Positions 1-8,499 of a stretch of DNA of 33,775 bases are shown in pieces. Below the pieces are notes generated by a model, which saw only the letters and a list, made by a program, of their open reading frames with translations, did not search any database and had not been told where the DNA came from. Positions within the stretch are counted from its first letter, which is position 1. Every line of letters begins with the position of its first letter. The translations under genes were made by a program, and so were the position numbers. The DNA is taken from contig DASSLY010000116.1 in the NCBI GenBank assembly GCA_035689185.1, positions 1-33,775 of the forward strand, given 5' to 3'. The DNA is from DASSLY01 sp035689185. GTDB taxonomy: Bacteria > Actinomycetota > Actinomycetes > Actinomycetales > Dermatophilaceae.

Positions 1-390
1 CACCAGCAGGATCGGGGCGAGCGCGCCGACCTGTGCGTACGTCGGCAGGGCGCCGACCAGGAACGTAGCGATGCCCATCATGAACATCGCGAAGACCAGG
101 ACGTTCTTGCGGCCGTGCCGATCGCCCCAGGCGCCGAGCACGACGGCGCCGATCGGCCGGGCGAAATAGCCGACCGCGTAGGTCGCCAGCGAGGCGACGA
201 GGGCGATCGTCGCGTTGCCCGACGGGAAGAAGACCGTCGGGAAAACCAGGGCGGCCGCCTGCGAGTACAGCGCGAAGTCGTAGTACTCCAGCGCGCTGCC
301 GATCCAGCCGCTGGCCGCCGCCTTCTTCGGAGTCTTCGGGTGCTCTGTCGGCTCGTGCGAGCCCGGTGGCTCGAGAATGGTGTCGCTCAT
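1..390 (-). CDS. MFS metabolite:H+ symporter, shikimate/aromatic acid transporter type (partial)
   Basis: Reverse-strand gene that starts with ATG at 390 and runs off the left edge, so only the first 130 residues are visible. The N-terminus is polar, then GWIGSALEYYDFALYSQ begins TM1, a signature of the metabolite:H+ symporter branch (ShiA, ProP, KgtP relatives). A YFARPIGAVVLG helix and the MFS loop motif GAWGDRHGRKN follow. AGGAG lies seven bases upstream of the ATG (398-402 on the plus strand). It should be an inner-membrane proton symporter for a small organic acid. It is divergent from a 3-dehydroshikimate dehydratase gene, which suggests shikimate, quinate or dehydroshikimate as substrate; this is inference from context. 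The family call is firm, the substrate is not. Confidence 0.85.
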   Translation of the reverse strand, partial: MSDTILEPPGSHEPTEHPKTPKKAAASGWIGSALEYYDFALYSQAAALVFPTVFFPSGNATIALVASLATYAVGYFARPIGAVVLGAWGDRHGRKNVLVFAMFMMGIATFLVGALPTYAQVGALAPILLV

Positions 391-606
391 GGGCGCGCTC
401 CTAGGGCGTGGGCGGTCTCGGCCGGTGGACGATGTCAGTCGACTCAATGGACAGGACCTGGTCAACGGCTGGGCAGCCAGTTTCCGCTGGACGGCAGCCG
501 ATCCGCGCCGCGTCGGGCTGTCCGCTGGCTGGGAACGTGCCGCGCGGACGATGCGGCGACGGGCCGGCGGAGCCACGCTGGTCCAGGCGAGACGGAGGTG
601 GTGTCC
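391..606. promoter_or_regulatory. Divergent control region between symporter and quiC
   Basis: 216 bases between two divergent start codons. The reverse strand has a TTGACC (460-465 on the plus strand) that could be a -35 for the symporter, but no convincing -10 follows. A good Shine-Dalgarno GGAGG (594-598) precedes the dehydratase start. No regulator gene is adjacent. Confidence 0.4.
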
Positions 607-2529
607 ATGGTCCAGTCCGACCAGTCCGGTGTGGCGCTTCAGGGTGCCCGGCACGGCATACCGGGGTATCGCACCGCACTGGCGACCGTGTGCATCTCCG
701 GCACCCTGGAGGACAAGCTGGTCGCGGCAGCCTCCGCGGGCTTCGACGGGATCGAGATCTTCGAGCCGGACTTCGTCGCCTCGCCCTGGTCCGCTGCGGA
801 GGTGCGCGCCCGGTGCGCCGACCTCGGCCTGTCCATCGACCTCTACCAGCCGTTTCGCGACTTCGACACGACCAGGCCCGACGTGCTCGCCGCCAACCTG
901 CGGCGCGCCGAGCGGAAGTTCGACGTGATGCGCGAGCTCGGCACCGACCTCGTCCTGGTCTGCTCCTCGGTCTCGCCCGACGCGGTCCAGGAGCAGGGAC
1001 GTCTCGCCGAGCAGCTCCGCGAGCTTGCGACAGTGGCCGCTCGGCACGGGATGCGGGTCGCCTACGAGGCGCTGGCCTGGGCTCGCCACGTCAACACCTA
1101 CGAGCAGTCGTGGCAGGTGGTGCGCGAAGCCGACCATGACTGCCTCGGCCTTTGCCTGGACAGCTTTCACATCCTCTCCCGCGGGTCGGATCCGGCGGGC
1201 ATCCGTGACATCCCTGGCGAAAAACTGTTCTTCCTCCAGCTCGCCGACGCCCCCAGCATGAACATGGACGTGCTGCAGTGGAGCCGGCACTATCGGCTCT
1301 TTCCGGGCCAGGGCTCTTTCGACCTGAGTGCCTTCCTCGGGCATGTCCTGGCAGCGGGGTATGACGGTCCGCTGTCCCTGGAGGTCTTCAACGACGTCTT
1401 CCGGCAGTCCGATCCCCGGCAGGCCGCCGTCGACGCGCTGCGCTCCCTGCTGGCATTGCAGGAGTCCACCTTCGCCCAGCTGCCCTCGATGCGCGGCGCC
1501 CGAGACGCGCTCGGACTGGCGCCGGTGCCGGACCTCAACGGCTATGCCTTCGTCGAGCTGTCCGTCGACGCGGAGTCCGGCCCGGTGGTGGGCGACACCC
1601 TCGCCGCCCTGGGCTTCGCGCACACCGGGCAGCATCGGAGCAAGCCGGTTCAGCTATGGGAGCAGGGAGCCGCCCGGGTGCTGGTCAACAGCACAGCCGA
1701 GCGGGCCGGGGCGGCGGTTGCGGCCATGGGTCTCGAGACCGCCGAACCGGCCGACGCCGCGCGTCGCGCCGAGTCGATGCTGGCCCCGATCCTGCCTCGC
1801 ACGCGCGGCCCGGCCGAGGCGGACATCAGCGCGGTGGCGGCACCTGACGGCACCGCGGTCTTCTTCTGCCGGACCGGAGCCGCCACCGAAGACAGCTGGC
1901 TGTCCGACTTCTCTGCCACGTCGCAGCCCACCGCGCAGCCGGCCGCGCCAACCGGGATCACCATGGTGGACCATGTCGCGTTGACCCAGCCGTACGACCG
2001 CTTCGACGAGGCCGGCTTGTTCTACCAGAGCGTGCTCGGCCTGCGCTGGCAGCACGCGTCCGAGGTCGCCGCGCCGTTCGGCCTGGTTCGCAACCGAGCT
2101 GTGGCCGACCCTGCTCGCACGGTGCGAGTCTGCGTCAGCGTGTCAGTGCTGCGGCGGGGCTCGGCCTGGCAACCGGGCGTCAGCGACCCGCAGCACGTGG
2201 CGTTCGCCAGCGATGACGTCTTCGCCACGGCGAGGGCCGCTCGCGCCGCGGGCGCCGCCGTACTCGACATACCGGGCAACTACTACGACGACCTCGACGC
2301 GCGGCTGGCCCCACCGCCAGCCCAGCTGGCCGCCATGCGTGAGCTGGGAGTGCTGCTGGACCGCGACGCCGACGGTGAGTTCCTGCACTTCTACACCGAG
2401 GTTCTCGGCGGCCGGGTCTTCTTCGAGGTCGTGCAGCGGGTGGGCGGCTACGAGGGGTACGGCGAGGCCAACGCCCCGGTCCGCATGGCAGCCCACCGTC
2501 GGCGTCGGGCCGACGCGGCGGCGAGCTGA
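607..2529 (+). CDS. quiC: 3-dehydroshikimate dehydratase, two-domain QuiC1 type
   Basis: 640-residue protein that should convert 3-dehydroshikimate to protocatechuate, the last peripheral step of quinate/shikimate catabolism. Residues about 20-285 form a xylose-isomerase-like TIM barrel. Its four expected metal ligands are visible: Glu154 (VAYEALAW), Asp185 (CLDSFH), Gln211 (FLQLAD) and Glu259 (SLEVFND). Residues about 300-640 resemble 4-hydroxyphenylpyruvate dioxygenase, with two VOC modules including MVDHVAL, PQHVAFASDD and FFEVVQR; in QuiC1 proteins this half accompanies the dehydratase barrel. I chose ATG 607 because GGAGG lies eight bases upstream; GTG 598 and 601 are in frame but sit on the ribosome site. 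The open frame extends further upstream without family similarity. The divergent neighbour is a likely shikimate-type symporter. Confidence 0.92.
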   Translation: MVQSDQSGVALQGARHGIPGYRTALATVCISGTLEDKLVAAASAGFDGIEIFEPDFVASPWSAAEVRARCADLGLSIDLYQPFRDFDTTRPDVLAANLRRAERKFDVMRELGTDLVLVCSSVSPDAVQEQGRLAEQLRELATVAARHGMRVAYEALAWARHVNTYEQSWQVVREADHDCLGLCLDSFHILSRGSDPAGIRDIPGEKLFFLQLADAPSMNMDVLQWSRHYRLFPGQGSFDLSAFLGHVLAAGYDGPLSLEVFNDVFRQSDPRQAAVDALRSLLALQESTFAQLPSMRGARDALGLAPVPDLNGYAFVELSVDAESGPVVGDTLAALGFAHTGQHRSKPVQLWEQGAARVLVNSTAERAGAAVAAMGLETAEPADAARRAESMLAPILPRTRGPAEADISAVAAPDGTAVFFCRTGAATEDSWLSDFSATSQPTAQPAAPTGITMVDHVALTQPYDRFDEAGLFYQSVLGLRWQHASEVAAPFGLVRNRAVADPARTVRVCVSVSVLRRGSAWQPGVSDPQHVAFASDDVFATARAARAAGAAVLDIPGNYYDDLDARLAPPPAQLAAMRELGVLLDRDADGEFLHFYTEVLGGRVFFEVVQRVGGYEGYGEANAPVRMAAHRRRRADAAAS

Positions 2530-2556
2530 CCACGCTCAAGCACGGGCAGCCCGCCC

Positions 2557-2594
2557 GGCCTGACCCCCGTCTGCCGGCAGCCGGGGGTCAGGCC
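2557..2594. terminator. Bidirectional terminator between quiC and aceB
   Basis: Perfect inverted repeat with 13-bp arms, GGCCTGACCCCCG (2557-2569) and CGGGGGTCAGGCC (2582-2594), around a 12-base loop that itself holds CTGCCGGCAG. It sits between two convergent genes, just before the aceB stop, so it can serve both. No U-tract is evident, as is common in high-GC actinobacteria. Confidence 0.85.
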
Positions 2595-2599
2595 TGGAG

Positions 2600-4288
2600 C
2601 TAGGCGGCGGAGCCGGCCAGCACGGGCTCGGCCGCAGGGAACGGACCCTGCATGGACTTGCGCAGGTCGTCCTCGCGCAGGGGCCCCTTCGGTTGCAGCG
2701 GCCGGTCGATCAGGTAGCGGACGTAGCCGTAGACGGTGAAGAAGTCGGGCAGCTGCTCCTCCATGGCGACGTGCTGGAAGATGTCCCTGGCCTCCTCCAC
2801 GTGCCGCCGGGCCCGGTCGTCCGCGGCCTCGCTGCGCAGCTGGCTCACCACGTCGTCCACCAGTTCCTGCACGAGCGCGGGTGTGATCACCAGGCCCTCC
2901 GCGCTCTTGACCCGGTGCCGCAGCCACTGCCACACCTGCGCCCGGGAGATCTCCACCGTGGCGGCGTCTTCCATCAGGTTGTCGATGGCGACCGCCCCCT
3001 GCTCGTTGACCCACGACGTGAGGTATCGCAGCGCAGCGGACACGTTGGTGCGCAGACCGGCCAGGGTCACCGGCGCCGTGTTCGTGCCGACGGCCATCAG
3101 GTCCTCGGCGGTGACCGGTGCCCCCGTCTCGGGCGGGGCGGGCGCCGTCGCGTCGAACGCGTCGAGGCAGACGCGGACCATCCCGGGGTGGGCCACCCAG
3201 GAGCCGACGAAACCATCCCGGGCCTCTCGCTCCTTGTCCGCGGCCACCTTCTCCAGCGCCGCGGCCGTGACCTGCGGGTCGAGCCGGTTCGGGACAAAGG
3301 CGGCCATGCCGCCGATCGGCTGCGCGCCGCGGCGGCGGCAGGTGTCGACGAGCAGCCGGGTGTAGGCCCGCATCATCGGGGTCGTCATGGTCACCTGGGC
3401 GCGGTCGGGCAGGATGAACTCCGGCCCGCGGCCGGCGAAGGTCTTGATGTAGCTGAAGATGTAGTCCCAACGGCCGGCGTTCAGGCCCGAGGCGTGCTCG
3501 CGCAGCTCGTAGAGAATCTCCTCCATCTCGAACGCTGCCGTGAATGTCTCGACCAGCACGGTCGCGCGGATGGTGCCGACCGGGATGCCCAGCAGCTCCT
3601 GCGCCCGGACGAACACGTCGTTCCACAGCCGGGCCTCCAGGTGCGACTCCAGCTTGGGCAGGTAGAAGTACGGCCCTGCGCCGTGGTCGATCAGCCACTG
3701 GGCGTTGTGGAAGAAGAACAGCCCGAAGTCGACCACGGAGGCTGGCAGTGGCCGGCCGTCGGCGACCAGGTGCTTCTCGCAGAGACGCCAGCCCCTGGGC
3801 CGGACCAGGATCGTCGGGGTGGTGTCGCCGACGGTGTACTCCTTGCCGTCCGCGGCGACGAAGTCCAGCGTCCCGCGCAGCGCGTCGAACAGGTTGAGCT
3901 GTCCGTCGATGATGTTGAACCAGCTCGGCGCGGTGGCGTCCTCGAAGTCGGCCATCCAGGTGGAGGCGCCGGAGTTCAGGGCGTTCACGGTCATCTTGCG
4001 GCTGGGCGGACCCGTCATCTCGCAGCGCCGGTCGGCCAGGGCCGGTGGAACGGGGGCGACCTGCCAGGTCGGGTCGCTGCGGATCCCGGCAGTGCCGGCC
4101 AGGAACGCGGGGTTCTCGCCCCGGGTGATCGCCTCCAGGCGTCGCCGGCGCTCCTCGAGCAGCTCGGCCCGCCGACCGGCGGCCAGGGCATCCAGCCGCC
4201 CGACGAAGGCGAGCGCTTCCGGCGTCAGGATCTCCTCGAAGCGGGGGTGCATCGTGCCCACCACCTGGAGCGGGCGTGGCGTGAACAT
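2600..4288 (-). CDS. aceB: Malate synthase A
   Basis: 562-residue malate synthase that condenses glyoxylate and acetyl-CoA to malate, the second glyoxylate-shunt enzyme, cytoplasmic. Visible family segments in order are MTVNALNSGASTWMADFED, TILVRPRGWRLCEKH with the conserved Arg region, AFEMEEILYELREHASGLN, and the malate synthase signature around KTFAGRGPEFILPDR. The length is close to that of the A isoform. ATG 4288 is preceded by GGAG; an internal ATG twelve codons in (MHPRFEEIL) is the alternative. It lies 46 bases downstream of aceA in the same direction, so the two likely form an aceA-aceB operon, and it ends at a shared terminator. The divergent RamB-like gene beyond aceA is the expected regulator. 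Confidence 0.96.
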   Translation of the reverse strand: MFTPRPLQVVGTMHPRFEEILTPEALAFVGRLDALAAGRRAELLEERRRRLEAITRGENPAFLAGTAGIRSDPTWQVAPVPPALADRRCEMTGPPSRKMTVNALNSGASTWMADFEDATAPSWFNIIDGQLNLFDALRGTLDFVAADGKEYTVGDTTPTILVRPRGWRLCEKHLVADGRPLPASVVDFGLFFFHNAQWLIDHGAGPYFYLPKLESHLEARLWNDVFVRAQELLGIPVGTIRATVLVETFTAAFEMEEILYELREHASGLNAGRWDYIFSYIKTFAGRGPEFILPDRAQVTMTTPMMRAYTRLLVDTCRRRGAQPIGGMAAFVPNRLDPQVTAAALEKVAADKEREARDGFVGSWVAHPGMVRVCLDAFDATAPAPPETGAPVTAEDLMAVGTNTAPVTLAGLRTNVSAALRYLTSWVNEQGAVAIDNLMEDAATVEISRAQVWQWLRHRVKSAEGLVITPALVQELVDDVVSQLRSEAADDRARRHVEEARDIFQHVAMEEQLPDFFTVYGYVRYLIDRPLQPKGPLREDDLRKSMQGPFPAAEPVLAGSAA

Positions 4289-4334
4289 GTCTGTCTCCTG
4301 CCTGTCTCAGCGTGTCGATGAAAGCCGGTGCGGC

Positions 4335-5660
4335 CTAGTGGAACTGCGCGTGCTCGGTGGAGCCGCTCATGGCCAGGGTCCCGCTGCTCGGGTTGAGCGC
4401 CGTCGAGACCAGGTCGAAGTAGCCGGTGCCCACTTCCGCCTGGTGCCTGACCGCCGTGTAACCCCTTGTCACGTCTTCGAACTCGGATTGCTGAAGCTCG
4501 ACGTATGCGCTCATCCCGGTTCGGGCGTATCCGTGGGCCAGACGGAACATGGAGTGGTTGATCGAGTGGAAACCGGCCAGGGTGATGAACTGGAACCGGT
4601 AGCCCAGTCCGCCCAGCTTGTCCTGGAACTCCGCGATCGCCTTGTCGTCCAACGCGGCTCGCCAGTTGAACGACGGTGAGCAGTTGTATGCCAGCATCTT
4701 CCCCGGGAAGTGGCGGTGGAGCTCGGTCGCGAACTCCCGGGCCAGGCCCAGGTCCGGAGTGCCGGTCTCGACCCAGATCAGGTCGGAGTAGTGCGCGTAG
4801 GCCTTCGCCCGGGCCAGCACCGGCTCGATGCCGTTGCGCACGCGGAAGAACCCCTCGCTGGTCCGCTCGCCGGTGAGGAAGGGCTGGTCCACCGGGTCGA
4901 CGTCGGTGGTCAGCAGGTCGGCTGCCAGGGCATCGGTCCGAGCGATGATCAGCGTCGGGACCCCTTCGATGTCGGCCGCAAGACGGGCCGCGTTGAGCGT
5001 CCGCACGTGCTGCGAGGTGGGCACGAGGACCTTGCCGCCCAGGTGGCCGCACTTCTTCTCCGAGGCGAGCTGATCCTCCCAGTGCACGGCCGCCGCTCCA
5101 GCGGCGATCATCTGCTTCATCAGCTCGAACGCGTTGAGCGGTCCGCCGAACCCGGCCTCGGCGTCGGCGACTATGGGCACCAGCCAGTCCAGCTCGTGCC
5201 GGTTTTCGCTGTGGTCGATCTGGTCTGCGCGCAGCAGGGCGTTGTTGATCCTGCGGACGACCGCCGGCACCGAGTTGGCCGGGTAGAGGCTCTGGTCGGG
5301 GTAGGTGTGCCCGGACAGGTTCGCGTCCGCGGCGACCTGCCAGCCGGACAGGTAGATGGCTTCCAGCCCGGCGCGGACCATCTGCACCGCTTGATTGCCT
5401 GTGAGGGCGCCGAGTGCGCGCAGGTATGTCGTGTCGTTCAGCTGGTCCCAGAGCCGCCTCGCCCCACGCTGGGCGAGGGTGTGCTCCTCGGTCACCGTGC
5501 CGCGCAGTCGAAGCACGTCCTGCGCCGTGTAGCTGCGCTCGATGCCGGCCCAGCGGTTCTCGTCCGCCCACTGTTGCCGCAACAGTGCGGCGGCGTCGGT
5601 GCCGAGGCCGCCAAGGCCACCGAGGCGGTGGTAGCTGGTGCGTTCGACCGTCGTGGTCAT
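4335..5660 (-). CDS. aceA: Isocitrate lyase
   Basis: 441-residue isocitrate lyase that splits isocitrate into glyoxylate and succinate, allowing growth on acetate or other C2-yielding substrates. The catalytic signature KKCGHLGGK is present, with WVETGTPD and YNCSPSFNWR further on, all typical of the prokaryotic enzyme. ATG 5660 gives the normal N-terminus MTTTVERTSYHRLGG; an upstream in-frame start at 5708 adds 16 unlikely residues. A GAGAGGA stretch lies about ten bases before the ATG. aceB follows after 46 bases. Upstream is a divergent RamB-type regulator, the same regulator-target pairing known from corynebacterial glyoxylate genes, though there the regulator is not always adjacent. Confidence 0.97.
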   Translation of the reverse strand: MTTTVERTSYHRLGGLGGLGTDAAALLRQQWADENRWAGIERSYTAQDVLRLRGTVTEEHTLAQRGARRLWDQLNDTTYLRALGALTGNQAVQMVRAGLEAIYLSGWQVAADANLSGHTYPDQSLYPANSVPAVVRRINNALLRADQIDHSENRHELDWLVPIVADAEAGFGGPLNAFELMKQMIAAGAAAVHWEDQLASEKKCGHLGGKVLVPTSQHVRTLNAARLAADIEGVPTLIIARTDALAADLLTTDVDPVDQPFLTGERTSEGFFRVRNGIEPVLARAKAYAHYSDLIWVETGTPDLGLAREFATELHRHFPGKMLAYNCSPSFNWRAALDDKAIAEFQDKLGGLGYRFQFITLAGFHSINHSMFRLAHGYARTGMSAYVELQQSEFEDVTRGYTAVRHQAEVGTGYFDLVSTALNPSSGTLAMSGSTEHAQFH

Positions 5661-5782
5661 GTCGGAGGCGTCCTCTCGCGGGCTGGGTGTGCAACGGGCG
5701 AGTCCCACTCTGTGTCAAGACCGTCGCGATGCCGCGAGGCAAAGGGCGGAAAGAAGTGCGAATCTTTCGTTAGGATGCAGAG
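5661..5782. promoter_or_regulatory. aceA / ramB divergent promoter region with inverted repeat
   Basis: 122 bases between divergent starts. For ramB, TAGGAT (5771-5776) lies six bases before its ATG, the spacing expected of a leaderless transcript. An inverted repeat GAAAGA-N8-TCTTTC (5749-5754 and 5763-5768) lies just upstream of that -10. For aceA, the reverse strand has a consensus TTGACA (5713-5718 on the plus strand) but only a weak -10. The CTTTGCC and CTTTCC elements recall, without proving, the CTTTGC-containing RamB sites of Corynebacterium. Confidence 0.6.
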
Positions 5783-7411
5783 ATGGCCGATCCGAGGAGT
5801 ACCCCAGCGGCGCCTTCCCGACCCCGGCAGACGCCGGCGGCCGGTCGCGCCGCCCCTTCGCAGGCAGCCGGGCCGGACGAGCTCACGATCGGGCGGCGGG
5901 TGCGCCATCTGCGCCGGCGGCAAGGGCGGACACTGGACGATCTGGCGGCTGCCACCGGCATCTCCGCCTCGTCCCTGTCGCTGATCGAGAACGGCAAGCG
6001 GGAGGCCAAGCTGTCCTTGTTGTCGTCGTTGGCGGCCGCACTGGGGACCTCGCTGTCGGAACTGCTCACCGTGACTCCCCCCAGCCGCCGGGCCGCGCTG
6101 GAGATCGAGCTGGAGAAGGCGCAGCGCTCGGAGGCGTTCGCCGGGTTGGGGATAGCCGCGGTGCGACCGAGCCGCCGGCTGCCGATGGAAGCCCTGGAGG
6201 CGCTGGTCGGGATGCACCAGGCGCTCGCCGAGGTGCGGGCGGGGCGGGCCGCGACCCCGGAGGAGGCACGCCGGGCCAACGCGGAGCTGCGCCAGCGGAT
6301 GCGCGATCAGGACAACTACTTCGGCGACGTCGAGCAGGCTGCCGCGGCCCTGCTGCACGGGACGAGATACTCCGGCGGCCCGATCACCCGGACAGTCGTC
6401 GACCGGATGGCCGCGCACCTGGGCTACGCGCTGGTACACACCAGCGACCTTCCCCAGTCGACGAGGACCGTCACGGATCTGGCCAATCGACGGATCTACC
6501 TGCCGCAGCCCGAGGCGGGCCAGCACGACTCCCGGTCGCTGGCGCTGCAGGCACTCGGCCACGTCGTGCTAGGCCACCAGGTGCCAAAGGACTACGGGCA
6601 GTTCCTCCAACAGCGGGTCGAGGTGAACTACTTCGCGGCAGCCCTGCTCATCCCGGAGAAGCAGGCGGTGACGTCGCTGCAGCGAGCCAAGGCGGCCAAG
6701 GACATCGCCATCGAGGACCTCCGCGACGCGTATGCGGTGTCGTACGAGACCGCCGCGCACCGGTTCACCAACCTGGCCACTCGACACCTGGACATCGCGG
6801 TCCACTTCATGCGGATCTCCTCCTCGGGGATCATCTTCAAGGCGTACGAGAACGACGGCGTTCACTTCCCGTCCGACGCCAGCGGCGCGATCGAGGGTCA
6901 GCGCGTGTGCCGGTACTGGACCGCGCGACGTGTCTTCGAGCAGTCCGACCTGTCGGCTGCCTACCAGCAGTACACCGACACCGGACGGGGGACCTACTGG
7001 TGCACGGCCGTGGTGGACCGCACCCCTGCCGGCACCTTCTCGGTCTCCGTCGGGGTGGACTACAAGCAGGTCAAGTGGATGCGCGGGCGGGAGACCACCG
7101 CCCGGTCGACGTCTCGCTGCCCGGACCCCAGCTGCTGCGCGCTGCCGCCGGCGGAGCTTGCCCAGCGCTGGCAGGGCAAGGCGTGGCCGAGCGCCATGGT
7201 GCACTCCCACCTGCTCGCCGCCATGCCGCCCGGGGTCTTCCCCGGCGTGGACGACACCGAGGTGCTGTCCTTCCTGGAACGCCGCAGCACGCGCAGCGAG
7301 GTCGCGTCCCCACGGCCAACCAGCACCGAGGCGCTGTCCTTCCTGGAAGGCCGCAGCACGCGCAGCGAGGTCGCGTCCCCACGGCCAACCAGCTCCGAGG
7401 CGCTGTCCTGA
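5783..7411 (+). CDS. ramB: RamB-type XRE/short-chain acyl regulator of the glyoxylate shunt
   Basis: 542-residue cytoplasmic regulator. After a Pro/Ala-rich leader, residues about 35-90 form an XRE helix-turn-helix (IGRRVRHLRRRQGRTLDDLA, SLSLIENGKREAK). The middle resembles an IrrE/M78 domain, but the metalloprotease HExxH is QALGH (residues 256-260), so no peptidase activity is expected; the EVNYFAAALLIPE segment is kept. The C-terminal half has the family's Cys-rich region (CPDPSCCALPP) thought to sense acyl metabolites. RamB of Corynebacterium glutamicum regulates aceA and aceB, and this gene is divergent from aceA, so that role is likely here. The last 50 residues are a 23-residue tandem repeat described separately. 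The ATG follows a -10-like TAGGAT by six bases, suggesting leaderless translation. Confidence 0.9.
   Translation: MADPRSTPAAPSRPRQTPAAGRAAPSQAAGPDELTIGRRVRHLRRRQGRTLDDLAAATGISASSLSLIENGKREAKLSLLSSLAAALGTSLSELLTVTPPSRRAALEIELEKAQRSEAFAGLGIAAVRPSRRLPMEALEALVGMHQALAEVRAGRAATPEEARRANAELRQRMRDQDNYFGDVEQAAAALLHGTRYSGGPITRTVVDRMAAHLGYALVHTSDLPQSTRTVTDLANRRIYLPQPEAGQHDSRSLALQALGHVVLGHQVPKDYGQFLQQRVEVNYFAAALLIPEKQAVTSLQRAKAAKDIAIEDLRDAYAVSYETAAHRFTNLATRHLDIAVHFMRISSSGIIFKAYENDGVHFPSDASGAIEGQRVCRYWTARRVFEQSDLSAAYQQYTDTGRGTYWCTAVVDRTPAGTFSVSVGVDYKQVKWMRGRETTARSTSRCPDPSCCALPPAELAQRWQGKAWPSAMVHSHLLAAMPPGVFPGVDDTEVLSFLERRSTRSEVASPRPTSTEALSFLEGRSTRSEVASPRPTSSEALS
7259..7408 (+). repeat. 69-bp tandem repeat forming the C-terminus of RamB
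   Basis: Two nearly identical 69-bp units (7259-7327, 7328-7396) plus 12 bases of a third end exactly at the stop codon. They encode two copies of a 23-residue unit starting EVLSFLERRSTRSEV and EALSFLEGRSTRSEV, then EALS. The unit keeps the reading frame. It is not a usual part of RamB proteins as far as I know. Confidence 0.95.
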
Positions 7412-7429
7412 GCCACGCTGGGCTAGCAG

Positions 7430-8449
7430 CTAGCCGGGCGGGGAACCGGTCGAGTCCCGCACCCGCAGCTCGCCGGGCAGGACCACACGGGCCGCCGTAG
7501 CCGAGCGCCGGACGCCGAGCAGCAGGTCGACCAGTGACCGGCCGGCCTGCTCGGCCGGGCTGGCCAGCGTCGTCAACGCCGGATGGCAGAAGTCGGCCCC
7601 GAAGATGTCGTCGTGGCCGACGACGCTCACCTGGCCCGGGACCTCGACGTGCAGCCGCTCAAGCCGGCGCAGGACCCCGATGGCCATCAGGTCGTTGAAG
7701 GCGACCAAGGCGGTCGCGCCGCTGGCCATCCCGACATCGGCCGCCGCAGACCCGCTGTCGAGCGTCGGCGAGAAGGGTCCGCATCGGACCACCTCGGCGC
7801 CGCTCTGCCGGGCTGAGTGCGACAGGGCGGCCCAGCGCTGGGCATCGGCCCACGCGTTGACCGGCCCGGCCAGGTAGGCGATCCGCCGGTGGCCCATCGC
7901 GACCAGATGGTCGATGACCTGCCTGCCGCCGTCGGCCGAGTCGATGGTGACGCTGGGAAGGCCGGCCGCCTCGCGGTTGAACAGCGCCATCCACCGGCCC
8001 TCGGCGAGCCGTGACAGGTCAGGATCCGCGAGCCGGCTGCTGGCCAGGAGGAAGCCGTCCACCGAGGCATCCAGCCGCTCAAGGTGGGCGCGTTCGAACT
8101 CCGGGCTCTCTCCGGTGTTGGCGACGACCAGGGTGAAGCCGGCGGCACGGGCCTGCGCCTCGGCGCCTCGGACCAGGCCGAAGATGTGGGGGTTGGTGAT
8201 GTCCGGGACAAGCAGCGCAAGCAGCTGGGTACGGCTGCCGCCCAGGTCCCGCGCGTCCCGGGAGGACCGGTAGCCGAGGCGCTGCGCCACGTCATACACG
8301 TGGTGCCGTGTCCCGGGGCTTACTCGCCCCGGATTGGACAGTGCGCGCGACACGGTGGAAGCCGCGACGCCAGCCTCGCGCGCCACGTCGGTGAGGGTGA
8401 CGGCGCGCGCGGGGGCTGGCCCGAGAGGCGAGGCGGCTGCGTGATCCAC
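7430..8449 (-). CDS. LacI-family transcriptional regulator
   Basis: 339-residue repressor. Residues about 17-70 hold the LacI HTH and hinge (VTLTDVAREAGVAASTVSRALS, then RVSPGTRHHVYDVAQRLGY). A periplasmic-binding-protein-like effector domain follows, with typical segments LLVPDITNPHIFGLVRGAE, VAFNDLMAIGVLRRLE and VSVVGHDDIFGADF. The GTG at 8449 gives the complete HTH; no Shine-Dalgarno is seen, but TACAAC (8456-8461 on the plus strand) six bases upstream with TTGCCA 18 bases further on suggests a leaderless promoter. A large palindrome covers that -35, so the gene is likely autoregulated together with the divergent transporter. The effector is unknown; a carbohydrate or hydroaromatic ligand is guesswork. 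Confidence 0.93.
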   Translation of the reverse strand: MDHAAASPLGPAPARAVTLTDVAREAGVAASTVSRALSNPGRVSPGTRHHVYDVAQRLGYRSSRDARDLGGSRTQLLALLVPDITNPHIFGLVRGAEAQARAAGFTLVVANTGESPEFERAHLERLDASVDGFLLASSRLADPDLSRLAEGRWMALFNREAAGLPSVTIDSADGGRQVIDHLVAMGHRRIAYLAGPVNAWADAQRWAALSHSARQSGAEVVRCGPFSPTLDSGSAAADVGMASGATALVAFNDLMAIGVLRRLERLHVEVPGQVSVVGHDDIFGADFCHPALTTLASPAEQAGRSLVDLLLGVRRSATAARVVLPGELRVRDSTGSPPG

Positions 8450-8475
8450 GACTCAGTTGTAGCCGAGTTTGGCAA

Positions 8476-8499
8476 AGTATGGCAAGAGTTTGCCATACT
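8476..8499. promoter_or_regulatory. LacI operator between regulator and MFS gene
   Basis: Perfect inverted repeat AGTATGGCAA (8476-8485) and TTGCCATACT (8490-8499) with a 4-base spacer. It lies between the LacI gene and the divergent transporter. It overlaps the probable LacI -35 and a CATACT -10-like box six bases before the transporter ATG. A half-site-like TTTGGCAAA precedes it (8468-8476). Confidence 0.85.

Noticed and set aside
115..606. N-terminal extension of the dehydratase into the upstream gap
   Set aside because: It overlaps the divergent symporter gene, has no similarity, and a good ribosome site precedes ATG 607.
2693..4321. 542-codon open frame on the plus strand opposite malate synthase
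   Set aside because: It mirrors the coding strand of a clear enzyme, has no recognisable domain and a composition typical of antisense high-GC frames.
4225..5742. 505-codon reverse frame overlapping isocitrate lyase
   Set aside because: It is a frame shift of the isocitrate lyase gene, which has all family motifs in the other frame.
7259..7408. CRISPR-like array in the RamB tail or at 32131-32239
   Set aside because: Only two units each, adjacent to or inside coding sequence, no variable spacers of even size and no cas genes.
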